Assembly: GCF_030704535.1 (NCBI RefSeq)
Contig: NC_081810.1
Location: forward strand, 5,055,501-5,119,500
DNA length: 64,000 nucleotides
Direction: 5' to 3'
Source of the DNA: Vitis vinifera
Lineage: Eukaryota > Streptophyta > Magnoliopsida > Vitales > Vitaceae
Made by a program: the position numbers and the translations under genes. The first letter of the stretch is position 1. Every line of letters begins with the position of its first letter. Shown piece after piece: positions 11,775 through 24,547 of this stretch. The notes under the pieces were generated by a model. It worked only from the letters and a program-made list of their open reading frames with translations, had not been told where the DNA came from and did no database searches.

Positions 11775-14611
11775 CTTCCCTTGTGTTTTTTTCTCTGCAA
11801 CCAAACAAAACCAAATATTCTTTGATGATGAATCTTCTGCGTTCACCGCAGCGGTCTTATATAGGGATTTTCAATCGACTTCAATAAGAACGGCACTCCA
11901 AAATTTTATTTCTTTTGGATAATAAGATTTTCATTGGAATTTTTTTTGGATTATGATAAGATAATCATCGATTATGGATGGTGTGGGGACCTATAATTTG
12001 TTACAAAAATAAATAAATTGAGAAAATGTGCGAAAAACTTGTCCAAATTTGTCGGATAGTAATTTTAATATAAGGAGAAATTAATGATTTTTTTATTTGA
12101 AAAAGCAAAGAAATCATTTTTTTGGGATTAGACGTGTAATTTGATCAATTTTAGGAAAACAATTTTGGGATAGGGTTGTGTTGTATGTTTTATCCTATTA
12201 AAAATTTCCTTTTCGAATAACAATTTTAAAAAGAAATTATAATCTCAATATTATCTAACCATTAGATAAATGAATTTCAAAATAAAAAGATTAAAGAATA
12301 TGCGGAAAAACAAAAACGAAATCTAATTGATAGAGTAGTAAATGGACTTTTACTTGTTTTTAGAAAATATCTCGTATTACTAAATTTAATGTATTTTTAT
12401 TTTTATTCTAAAAAAAGAATAATTCTTATTTTGTTTTTATCTAATTCCTTTTTGTTTTTATTTTCATTTAATTTTGAAAAGAAAATTGCATATATATAGA
12501 GGATGGTCGTATGCCAACAATCCCTTTTTAAGATGTTTTGAATCTAAATTTAAGTGTTTATAATTAGTTAAACATGTATCAATATTTCATAAAATTTAAT
12601 ATTTATTATCTAATAACTTAAATTAACTTTAAATTAAATTATATTTAAATTATTAATTTAAAATTTATTAATTAATTATTATTTTAAGTAGTAAGGTTAT
12701 ATGATAAAATTAATTTAAAATTTATTTTAAATCATCAAATTAATATATTTATTCTCATAAATTATAACTAAGATAAATGAAGTTAATTAAGTAAAGATGG
12801 AAGTTATAGAGTAGTAAAAAAGATTGTTGATGAATGAGAATAAAAAGATAAAATAAATATATAAATTTAAGAATAAATTAATTATTTTTACTTAGTACTT
12901 AAAATTATTTTTAACTTTAAGTTTTACCATTAAATCATTTTATCAAACATACTTAATTTATTTAATTACTTAAATTAAATTATTAAGTTAGTTACCTAAC
13001 TCCCACTAGTCTTCTAATAAATTAACATTTTCAATCAATTAGATAATGATTTTATCTTATAGTTTTAGAATTCAATTAGAATCCATTACCTATTTTTCAA
13101 TAAAAATTAAATTAAATTCAAAATATATTTAAAATTGATAATAGAAATAAAAAAAATTGCAAAAAAAAAATTATATACCCATTGATAAAATTTATGGCAT
13201 ATTTATCTCTTTTTTATTTTAATATTTTTTTCATTTAAGGTAAAAACCCCTATACGTTAATGTTTATTCTTCTAACATATAGAAACCATTTTTAAAAATC
13301 TAATTCTTTTTATAATATCTTTACCTTAATTTTCTTTCTTGATTTTATAGTAATATAAAATTGATTTTATGATTTTTGTCTTATTTTTTTTATTAATTAT
13401 ATTTGACTGATTTTTAATATTTCTCAAATCCTTATTTTGTGAAATTGTAAGGATGAATTATATTCATGTGTAAAATTGATGGGATTATGAAATCTATTAA
13501 TATAAGTCAATAATTATATTAAATAATAATATATTGTTGAATATTAAAAATTTAGAAGTTATACATAGGGTCATAAATTTTGAATATAAATCAATATTTT
13601 CTACCATTTTCTACTTATTTTTATACTTGTTTTATAACTCTATTTTATTATTAAGAGAGTGATAAATTTAGTTACAAACTTGTAATCATTACAGGATAGC
13701 ATAGCATTTTTCTTTTCCAAAATCAAATCATACCTAAAAAGATTGCGTTCATCCTAAGCTGAAACGAATATTTGGCATCCTTTGGAGAATACAAATTCCC
13801 ACTCCCACTTTGGTAAGACAGGTGTCAAGCGGTGGGGCCCAGCACCACTAACTCCTAGGGAAATCATATATAATAATTTAAAAGGGGAAAAGTATGTTAT
13901 GGGTTGTTGATTTGAAAATATTGGGATTTTCCTATTTAGAAGCCGGATAAGTCCTAGAGCAATCGTATATAATGATTTAAAAGCCGGCTAAGTCCATCTA
14001 AACATGCCTGTTTCACACTCATCTCATATATGAAGGTTGGACATACTCAGTGGAGGGATTGTATTGTATTTTTAGCACCACCACCATCACTCCTGAGCCA
14101 TGGTCTGATGATTTCCACAGACTAAGAGTCCAGGACGCATGACCCAGAACACAACCCATGGTAGTCCGAATCCTTCAGTTGGGATCACATATGAAACAGA
14201 TAAAGCTTTTGACTGTAACATGACAAGGATTTCAGAGGGCAAAATTGCACAGCAATGACATACCTCATATTTTCCCTTTTTTTTCCTAGTAAATTCATCA
14301 AATCAAGATGCTGTTTCAACAATTGCCTTTTGCATTTCTTGGATCATTCCTATAGAAGGAAAATGTAATGTGAAATAAAAGGACAAGTATATGTGGTTTT
14401 AGTTAATGTGAACTCACTGCTCCCGTGAGAAGTCGTGAAGTCAAAACTATTCTGAATTCTACCCACCTGCATGAGGTTTTGTGTTGATGTAGGTAAGTTC
14501 GTGTGGGAGCGTTGTATATATTCTTTAGTATGTAGCCCAATAATCTAGCACTAAAGCTGCCTATCAACAACTGGTTAATGGCAGATACCGTGGGAAATCT
14601 GATTGCTTGTA
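11775..14611. other. AT-rich intergenic spacer
   Basis: About 2.8 kb without a supportable gene. The first 100-150 bases probably hold the cupin 5' leader. The interval 12000-13740 is strongly AT-rich with homopolymer runs. The part at 13800-14600 has more even base composition and includes a small local duplication (listed separately); its last part is the likely 3' UTR of the transporter gene. Confidence 0.6.
13854..13995. repeat. local imperfect duplication
   Basis: CCTAGGGAAATCATATATAA (13854 on) recurs as CCTAGAGCAATCGTATATAA (13953 on), each continued by a matching AATRATTTAAAAG-type tail. In addition, AGCCGGATAAGTCC (13941) recurs as AGCCGGCTAAGTCC (13982) at a 41-base period. No function is evident. 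Confidence 0.6.
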
Positions 14612-17600
14612 TCAGGGGCTCTCCTTCAAAGGCTTAGAAGCCTCAATCTCCCTTTCTTCAGAGGGTGAAGGTTTCTGTGGCATACTTTTCAGGAAGCTTT
14701 TTGCATAGAGAGAACCAAAAACAATGATCTGATCAACATGTTATAAACAGGGTTAATGGAGCTCCCCAAAATATGAACAAAAAAGTGAAAAGGTAATTTG
14801 AGGTTGAGGCTTACAGCTCCTATCCATTGTTGCCAGCTTAGGGGATGGGAAAACCAGACACATGACAACATGATGCTCACCAACTTCATCAGCAAAGAGA
14901 ACTTGTCAGAGCCAGGATCAATTGAAGGTATAACTATGAAGAGGAGAATGCATGAAACTGAGTAGTACTGGAGACTTATATTTCACCTGTCTGGTGGTCA
15001 TAATGGTGGCAAATGTGAGAGCACCAAATGTTCGAATTGTGTAAGAAATGAAAAACTGACTGGCTGTTGCTACCTGCAATGAAAATCCTTACTAACATGG
15101 AGTTCTAGGGTATATCTTTGTGCTGATCATGGGGAGTGGGGGAAGAACACATAATAATAAATTGGCAGAAGGTATGAATTGAAAACGGAAAAATTATTTA
15201 GACAAGCTAAGATCTTTCATGGGTGTGAAAATTATAGTTGTAAGAGAGCGATAAAAATAAATAAAAAATAATATCCCTTACAGTTGAAAGCAGCACAATG
15301 TCAAAGAAACAGTCATTATGGCGACGAACAAAATCTATTGCTAGAGGAAGATGTCCTTGGAATATTAGACCTGAATCAAATGAAGAAAACCAAGTTAATG
15401 AATAATCAGGTACTGCAACACAATACCAAAACAAATTGTAAAGTAGTACAAGATGCCCAAATAGGGTGTTGGAATATAAGTGAAACCTAACTTCAACTGG
15501 GATAAATTAACTATACTAAAAGGAGTGTTTCATAAACAACAGCACAAGAGAGATTGCATTCCTTGACAAATCGAAATGCACAAGAACATTTCAATCTTCC
15601 TAATAAAGATCAAGTAAAGAAGTATGAATTTTCCTCTGTTATTATAAATAATAGTAATAATAATTTTTTTTTTAAATGTAGCATAGGCTGGGATATGTTT
15701 CTCCTTTTTTGTATGAAAGGTTAGCAGTCTAAATAACACAATAAGAGAAGGTAAGCCCATTAAACATCTAGTTGTTCACACAAACTGTCCTTTAAGTATA
15801 TCAGAGATAGGTACTAGAATATCAATATCAAAGTGAGCAAGAAGATTGTAAGCATCTTACAAGTTAACTTAATATCTTCCAGGCAAGGTCATTGGTTCAA
15901 TTAAAAGCATGTATAATGAAGCATAATAAGGGCATATTAATAAATTAAGGCAGTTCAAAAGTTCTTCCTGTTTCATGTATATCATGCTGGTACAGATGTG
16001 TCCCTGAATGTGTAATGTCCTTTATCTAAGATATATGTTGTCTTTGGCATCTTTACAGACAGAAGCGAACCCATAACCATGACCAAATATGGTTTCAAAA
16101 GCAAGCTCTAGTCCATATCTACCTAGCATTCACCATGAAGGCTTAAAGGGATGGTGAGGAATTACCAGTCCCCTAGCTTCCTGAGTATGACGTCTTTTGC
16201 ATCATGCACACAAGCATTATTGTTTACAAGTCCAAAGCAAGTCTTAAGCCCAACTCTAATTGCCAGTTACGTACATGAGTTTAATAAAGTTAATCTATAC
16301 CCCTGTACTGTGCTGTGCCTCCTCTTAGACACTTCTAATATATTTTCTCATTTGTTTATCAGAAAAAAAGTTCGTCTATAGTCTGACAAAAAAAAAATTT
16401 CTCAATACTCTAGGACAATGTTTACAATAAATGCTTAGAGATTACGGAGATTAGTGGTCCAATAGCTCCTAGAAGTGTATCCATGTTCAGAACATCTAAT
16501 ACCCAACAACTAAGAGTTAGGAGAACTAATCTTTACTGCTCCAACTGCATTCCAAGTGAAGTGCAGTTTTCTGAATTGAGATTTCTTTTGTGGAGAAGAA
16601 AACATCTATTTTTTGCATTTCATGGTCCAATCCATATTTCTAAATTTTTGAGAACATCCATACTATGCAACAAGATGTCACTGTCAAGAAAGGTTTCTGA
16701 CAACCAGACATGGTTATGCATCCTGCATGGCAAAAAAAAACTTCTGAATCAGTTTTGCCTAAGTGTGAAAGATGCTCAGCCAGGTCAATTATGAACCACT
16801 GCATGGATCAAATTTATACTTTGGTTTAGAACTTCCATGGATAAATTCCATTTGGTGAATATAGTTATATCTAAAAAAACCCCATGATGCTTCCCATGTA
16901 ACGCATCCTCCAAGATATGCCAGAGTAAACTAAGAGGTAGATTCCAAAATGCCTCAAAATTTTGCAAAATTGAAAAAACGATGGGGAGTTTACCAGCCAA
17001 GCTGAGAATACAAGAACATAATGTTGTATAGAATATTTGATTGTGTATTTCCATATTATAGCCCCTAAATAGTTTATCCTGGAATGTGCTCGTGAAGCCA
17101 TCAAACCTGTCATACATTTAAAAAAAAAATGATAAACCAATCAGGAAAGTAACATTACTATAACCAATCAGGAAATTAAGAAATTATCATGCTGTATCAG
17201 TATTGCACCCATGTAAGCAGAAAAAGTATCTGGATTAAATGTCCAATATTATTACAAAATCAATACCCTAGTTAATAACCTTTCAAAGGATGAATCATAG
17301 AATCCATACTTTGGTGCATATGATATACTTCAAGTCAGTCATTTGCATGTTTTTTGTTTCTTCAATCTACTGTAAGTATCCCAATGGGTATTATAAATGA
17401 TAAACCATTGGTACCACAGCATTAAGCATTCCAATTAACACACTTGAGGCCTAACTCAAGTGTTTAAGGAGTTGGGTTGGGGTTGTGGGAGGTTCCTAGT
17501 TTGAGTTTGAGTGGGGATAACAAAAACCAAAGCATTCCAATTTACACAATCCAGAACATGTAACATTTCAATTCCAGCATTTCAACTTGATCCGGATTTA

Positions 17601-20600
17601 TTCTTCCTCTTGCTATATTTTTCTAACAGCCGCCTTCCCTATCCAAACAAATTTATGATGCAAATTTTCAAGTTAGCTGATCAAATGCTCGTGCACTACT
17701 CCAAAGTGAGAATTTTATGGCAACTAGTTTTTTCACTTTTTGGGGTGATGTGGGTAATGCACTCTTAGTAAGAGGAAACCATTTGAGTAGGCATGGTTCG
17801 TTTGTGGAGAAGTGGAAGAAAGCTTCAAGGGTTGTTCATTTGTGTATCTTCCAGATGTTGTGGATGGAAAGATATAGGAGGTCATTGAAGACACTGAATA
17901 GTCAGATCAAACAATTAAATCTTCTTTTACATGCTTTTTCTTTTCTTTTTTTTGATGAATAAAGCATGATTTATTAAAAACAAAAGATGCCTGCAAAGCA
18001 CCCTAAAGTACATGGGAGACGTGCATTTTTTTGGATTGTATTAGAGAGTATATAGGTGACTATTTCACATCCATGATAGGCTTTATAGATTGGTTGAGCT
18101 CCATGTAAATAGAGGGAGGTTGTTTTTAGTTTTCTCTCCTTGGTATTGCTTGTCTGATGGTGTTTCTTGTATATACCATGTATATTTTGGTCTGCCCTTT
18201 TTCAAGAGTTGTTAATACATTCTCTCTTTTGCCTATAAAAAAATGATGGAAATTCACATCCGATATTATGTTGTATTTTTCACATTAAATAGTTTTTTTT
18301 TTATCTATTTGCTGCTTAGAGCAGTAAACAATAATAATGACCTTTCTTCTTCCAGAGGCTATGTTACATGGACCAGAAACAGTTGCCTGGTGCAGCTATT
18401 TGTGTAAATGTGATATTGACCACCATAACAAAGGATACAAAGAATCCCTTATGAATACAGGATGACTATCATAATAAAAACAACAATTACACTAATAGAG
18501 ATGAACAAAAATATAATTTGAAAAGAAGGACTAGTAATGCATACATTTCATCATTTATAGGTAATAAAGAAAACCTTAAGATGTGAAAAATGAAAGCAGC
18601 AATAAACTTAAACATGAAAATATAGAAGCCCATCAGTAATGGTGTTCCAAGAGAGTAGTAAATGGCCCCTTAAAGTTTGGGAGCATTTGAAGATCCGGTC
18701 ACATACCCACACCAACAAGAATTCCTTCTGAGAGAGTGGCCATGGACATAGATTTTGTGACCCAACACACATTCTATACCCAAACCATGTTGTGTCATGC
18801 CAGGTGCAGACATGTTTGTTAGATCCTACTCCATGTTTTAGGGCGAAAAGGGACAAAAACTAAAGTTTAAAAAACTCGCATGCAAGTCAAAACAGTATGG
18901 AAAAATCCAATTAAGGTATAAAAATGAACCTAACCATCATCACACAAGCTTCATGTAGGTGGCATTCCATGTGCTAGTTTATATTTCTTCAACAAGAAGA
19001 ATCCAATTCCAGGTAAGGTCAGGATTGGAAATTTCCCCACTAGTTTTCACAGCTAAAGAAAATTATGAAGAAGCAGAAATGCAAAAATAACCACAAGAGA
19101 TCTTAAAATGCTGTCATAGCTAAGCCTTTTGGTATCCCACATACATATATGTCAGTTAAAAGCTAGTGCATGATGACTAGATCAGCTATGTCTATGCTGT
19201 GAGACAGCATGGCATAGGACTTAACCACCGAGGTTTGCTCCAAAACTTATCCTTGATTTAAATATTTTGTAAAGCAGATATTACATAATCTCTTTACTAA
19301 TTAAATACACAATGGCAAGCAGATGCGGCTGAAACAACAGAAATGGTCAACAGGTAATATACTGAGGGAAATAAGTTCCAAAATCTATACCCAAGATAAC
19401 CCATCATCAAGGAAACGCCCCAGACAGTGTTTTCCCTTCCTTTACTGTATGGACTAATGTCAGATGCTACCTACAATGAAAAAAACAATGCAGAAGTCAT
19501 GCTAAAAATTGGTAAGAAGCTAATTCAGAGTCTCAAGCATCAAGAAAAGAAGCATCCATAATATAAATAGACCATTTAGGAAGCTCCAACAAAGCACCAT
19601 TTGTTGTAGATGAACAGGCAGACCCCTAATTCACTATTCCAAAGGCAGTTTGCATGATTAAAAGGTCAGCAACACTATGGATGTGAGGAATATGTTTGTA
19701 GCACTTTCCTGGTTAATTATGAAACTAATCGGAGTTGTGATTATGTAAAGAGCAAAGGTTCCAGCAGTTCTGCAATTGATAAAGAAACTAAACAGAACTT
19801 CAAGAACACTTTTGTAAGCAACAAATAACTGAGTATAGGAGGTTTGTGGAATGAGCCGTGGTGCGTTGCAAGAGATTTTAACATGATAAGATTCCCCTCT
19901 GAGCGTAGTAGAGGAGGCCGTTTGTCTTCGACAATGAGGAGATTCTCAGAGGTGGTTAAGGACTTAGAACTAAGGGACTTGCCTCTTCAGGGGGGACTGT
20001 TCACTTGGAGTGGAGGACTTAATAATCGGTTAAAGTCGAGAATTGATCGGTTTCTCATTTCTAAAGATTAGGAAGTTCACTTTCAAGGAGCTATGCAAGT
20101 TGTTCTGGCTAGGCTGGTTTCTGATCACTCTTCGATCCTTCTTGATGGGGAAGAAATGAGGAGAGGACCCATGCCTTTTAGATTTGAAAACATGTGGTTG
20201 AAGGAGGAGAGCTTTAAAGAGGTGTTAAGAAAGTGGTGGGAGGGGATTCAGGTTAGTGGGTCAGCCATGAGCCAACTTCATTTTGGCTGAAAAGTTGAAG
20301 GCCTTGAAACCGATTTTGAGAAGCTGGAATAAAGAGGTATTTGATAAGGTTGAAACTAAGAAACAGAGTGCTTGGAATTTGGTGGATTTTTGGGACAAGG
20401 AAGAGAGTGCTCGCTCACTGTCTATGGAAGAAGGGGAAGCTAGGAAGGAGGCAAGAGAGACTTATAAAAAGTGGGTCCTTTTAGAAGAAGCGTCGTGGAG
20501 GTAGAAGTCTAGAGAAATTTGGTTGAGGGAGGGGGATAGAAATACAAGGTTTTTTCATCAGATGGCTAATGCTCATAGAAGAAGAAATCAGCTTACTAGA

Positions 20601-23600
20601 GTAAAAGTTAATGAGAGGTGGCTTACTGAGGAAAGTGAAATTAAAGAGGAAGTGAGCAAAGCTTTCCAAGGTCTGTTGGCAGATCCCGGTGGTTGGAAGC
20701 CCAATATAGATGGTTTGATTTTTGAGAGGTTGGAAGAGCTGGATGTGGAAGGGTTGGAGAAGCCTTTCTCGAAGGAGGAGGTCTTTGGTGCGCTGTCAAG
20801 TTTTTACGGAGAAAAAACGTCAGGCCCTAACAGTTTCTCAATGGCGTTCTGACAGTTTTCTTGGGATTTTGTAAAGGTGGAGGTGATGAACTTCTTCAGA
20901 CAGTTCCATGAGTCTGGGAGCTTTGTAAGAAGTCTGAATGCAACTTTTCTAGTGTTGATTCCTAAGAAAGGGAGGGCTGAGGACTTGAAGGATTTTAAAC
21001 CAATTAGCTTGGTGGGAGGGTTGTACAAGTGGTTAACCAAGGTGCTGGCTAATAGGCTGAAGAGGGTGTTAGCTAAGGTGATCTCAACGTCTCAAAATGC
21101 ATTTGTGGAGGGGCGGCAAATTATGGATGCAATGCTGATTGCTAATAAAGCAATAGACTCGATTTTGAAAAGTAATAGAGGAGCGATTCTCTGCAAATTG
21201 GACATTGAGAAAACCTATGATCATGTGGATTGGTCTTTTCTTTTAGCGGTGTTGGAGAAAATGGGGTTTGGGGAAAAGTGGCGTAGATGGATAAGGTGGT
21301 GTTTATCCACTGTTAGATTCTCTGTTTTGGTAAATGGAACCCCTACTGGATTTTTTCAAAGCTCAAGGGGTTTAAGGCAAGGAGACCCCCTTTTGCTTTA
21401 CTTGTTCGTAATTGTGATGGAGACTTTCAACCGCCTACTGAAGAGAGCAGTTTCTGGAGGTTTTTTATCGTCTTGCTCGGTTCGGGGAAGAAGGGGTGAA
21501 GAGGTCTAGGTCTCTCATTTGCTATTTGCTAACGATACGTTGATTTTTTGTGAGGTGAAGGAGGAGCAGTTGACGTATTTGTGCTTGCTATTAATGTGGT
21601 TTGAGCCAATTTCAGGGTTAAGAATGAATTTGGAAAAAAGTGAGTTGATACCGATTGGTAGAGTTGAGAATGTGGAGGAGCTGGCTGAAGAGTTCGGTTA
21701 TAAGATGGGAAGATTGCCCTCCACTTACTTAGGAATGTCGTTGGGTGCTCCTTTTGAATCTGCTGCCGCTTGGGATGAAATAAAAGAAAGATTCCGCAAG
21801 AGATTGGCTATGTGGAAACAACAATACATTTCAAAGGGGGGGGGGGAGGATTACCTTAATTCGAAATACTCTATCTAATTTGCCGATCTATTTCATGTCT
21901 ATTTTCCAGCTGCCTAGGGTGGTTAGAATGAGATTAGAGCATATTCAAAGGGATTTTTTGTGAGGTGGTGGGGCTCTTGAGCAAAAACCGCACTTAGTAA
22001 GGTGGCCGATTGTTTGTGTAGAAAAAAAAAAAAAATGGTTGGGGGTTAAGAGTCTTGGGACTTTCAATAGGGCTCTCCTTGACAAGTGGGTTTGGCGCTT
22101 TGCAATTGAAAGAAAGGCCCTTTGAAACCAAGTGATTAGAAGGAAATATGGGGAGAAAAGAGGAGGGTGGAGCTCTTGTGAGGCTAGGGAGGCCTATGGA
22201 GTTGGGTTGCGGAAAGCAATAAGCAAGTTGGGACACCTAGTGACCCTTTCTTTTGATTTTGTGGTGGGTGATGGAAAGAAGGTGAGGTTTTGGAAATACA
22301 AGTAGTGTGGAACCACCCCTTTGTGCGAGGCTTTCCTTTGTTTATTTGCTCTAGCGGCTTCCAAAGAGGCTTGGGTAAATGAAGTTTGGACAGCTATGGG
22401 GAAAAATGGGGGAAGTTGGAGTCCTTGTTTCAATAAACCTTTCAATGATTGGGAGTTGGAAGAGGTGGAAAGGTTGTTTTGTTGCTTGGATGGGAAGAAG
22501 GTTAATGTCGATGAGGAGGATAGGGTGAGGTGGATGGAATCAAAGGATGGGGTGTTTTCAGTAAAGTCTTTATATAGGGCCTTATAGCTGGTTTCTCTTG
22601 TTTCTTTCCCTTCGAATATTATATGGAACTCTTGTGTGCAGCCCAAATTAAGTTTCTTTGCTTGGGAGGCTTCGTGAGGAAGAGTTCTAACCTTGGACCG
22701 TTTGCAAAAGAGGGGTTGGGCTTTGGCTAATAGATGCTTTTTGTGCCAAATGTGTAAGGAGTCGATTGATCAACTCCTTCTTCATTGTGAAAAAACAAGG
22801 GAAGTGCAGATCTTGCTCCTTTCTTTATATGGAGTGTCTTGGGTGTTTCCTTTTTCGGTAAAGGAAACCCTTTTAGGGTGGATGGGCTCTTTTGTGGGTA
22901 AAAAGAGGAAGGCAGTGTGGCAAGTGGGACCGTTATGCTTGTTTTGGGTCATTTGGAAGGCAATGAATAAAATTGATTTTGAAGATAGTGTGCTATCCAT
23001 CCAAAGGTTGAAAGCTTCTTTCGTGTATTTACTTTGGTCAGAGACCAAATAGTGGATAAAAGGTAGTCCTTCGACCTTAATAGATTCTATAGATTGGGTG
23101 GGTTTGTGATGAGGGAGAAGGTTTTTTGTTTTTTCCTTGTTGTTTTGGGTCCAATTGTAAGGGGGTGAGTGTCTCTATACAGTAATTCTGTGGGTCGCTA
23201 TTTTAGTGTCTCTTCGTAATACAATTCTTTTGCTTATTGATCAAAAAAAAAAAAACTAAGTATAAATTAGAAATTTAAGCCTCAGAGAACAATCCATGGA
23301 GATGGTTATTTTATTGAAGAAACTAACTACACCGTTCTCAAATGACATGGTATATTTCAATGCCATGGAATAGTTCTGTCATCAAACAACATCCATCATT
23401 CAATTATGCGCTAAAGCGGCTTATTGTGTGGCCACTCCTGCTCTTGATTCCTGATGAGATTCAGATTAACAATTTAAGAGAGCTAAATCAAATCTACAAG
23501 GCATACATTTCTAGTGGTCGTGCTGAAATCCATCATCAGTATTCAAGGAACAAACAATTAGATGAATGTTAAGTAGCAAAAGCAGATAAAAAGGGGAAAC

Positions 23601-24513
23601 TGAGGCAATAGTTGTTACCGGATAAAGAATAAAAAATGAGCAACCAACAGTAACCAGAAAAGCCAGCAAATAATCAGGTCCCCTGTATCTCTTTTGCATA
23701 ATGAGAGTGCCCCAAACCTGTAAAAACAATAAAAGAGGATTGAATCCAAAGCCTAGCACTCAAAACATGCAAATAATAATTAAAACGTTAGCAATCAGGG
23801 AAAAAAAAAGAAAAAAAAAAAAAGAACATCAAATGTCCTTTATACGTAAAAGTAAGATGCATTGAATTGAATGTAACTCAACTTATGAGGCCAGCAATTG
23901 AAACACAAGGAATGAAGTAAAATAAAGAAATAAATAAATAATGACTGTCTGAAATCATCTTCACCAAAGAACAACTCTAATAATGATTATTAGAAAGATT
24001 TCAAACACCCATTTGCCATGATTACTAAGAGCAGGGATGGGTGAATTATTAGAGTCACTTGCCATGATTACAAAGCATTTGTTTCAACAAAGCCATCTAT
24101 AACCTGGTCGTTACTCATTACTTCCTATTCATACTATTCAAGCTCACTTATAGGAGATTAGTGAAATCTAAGTTCATATGAAGTAGTCAACCATTATGAG
24201 GACACCTACCAAATCCACCACATCCCACTTTTTGAATTTTCCTTCAACCTGCTTTATCAGATTTTAATATCATATGACTGTTCTGAAGGTAACCCTGATC
24301 AGGCCAAATGGTTTACTTTATTACGAGGAAGAATGATGAAAACTTGGTTTTGTCTGCACTTTGGATGCTTTTTTCCAACATTACAGCAAAATTTTATACC
24401 ACTAATTGGGATGAAGGTTTTAGAAAGAAGATTCCCACACAGGCTTTCATTTCTAAGATTTATCTTATTATGATCTGGAAATTAGCATATAGATAGACTC
24501 ATAACTAGTTAAA

Positions 24514-24547
<34 letters not shown>

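Noticed and set aside
16483-16794. 103-codon open frame in a transporter intron
   Set aside because: Lies between proven exons on the opposite strand and has no recognisable protein features.
22194-22646. 150-codon minus-strand open frame
   Set aside because: Antisense shadow of the decayed LINE ORF2.
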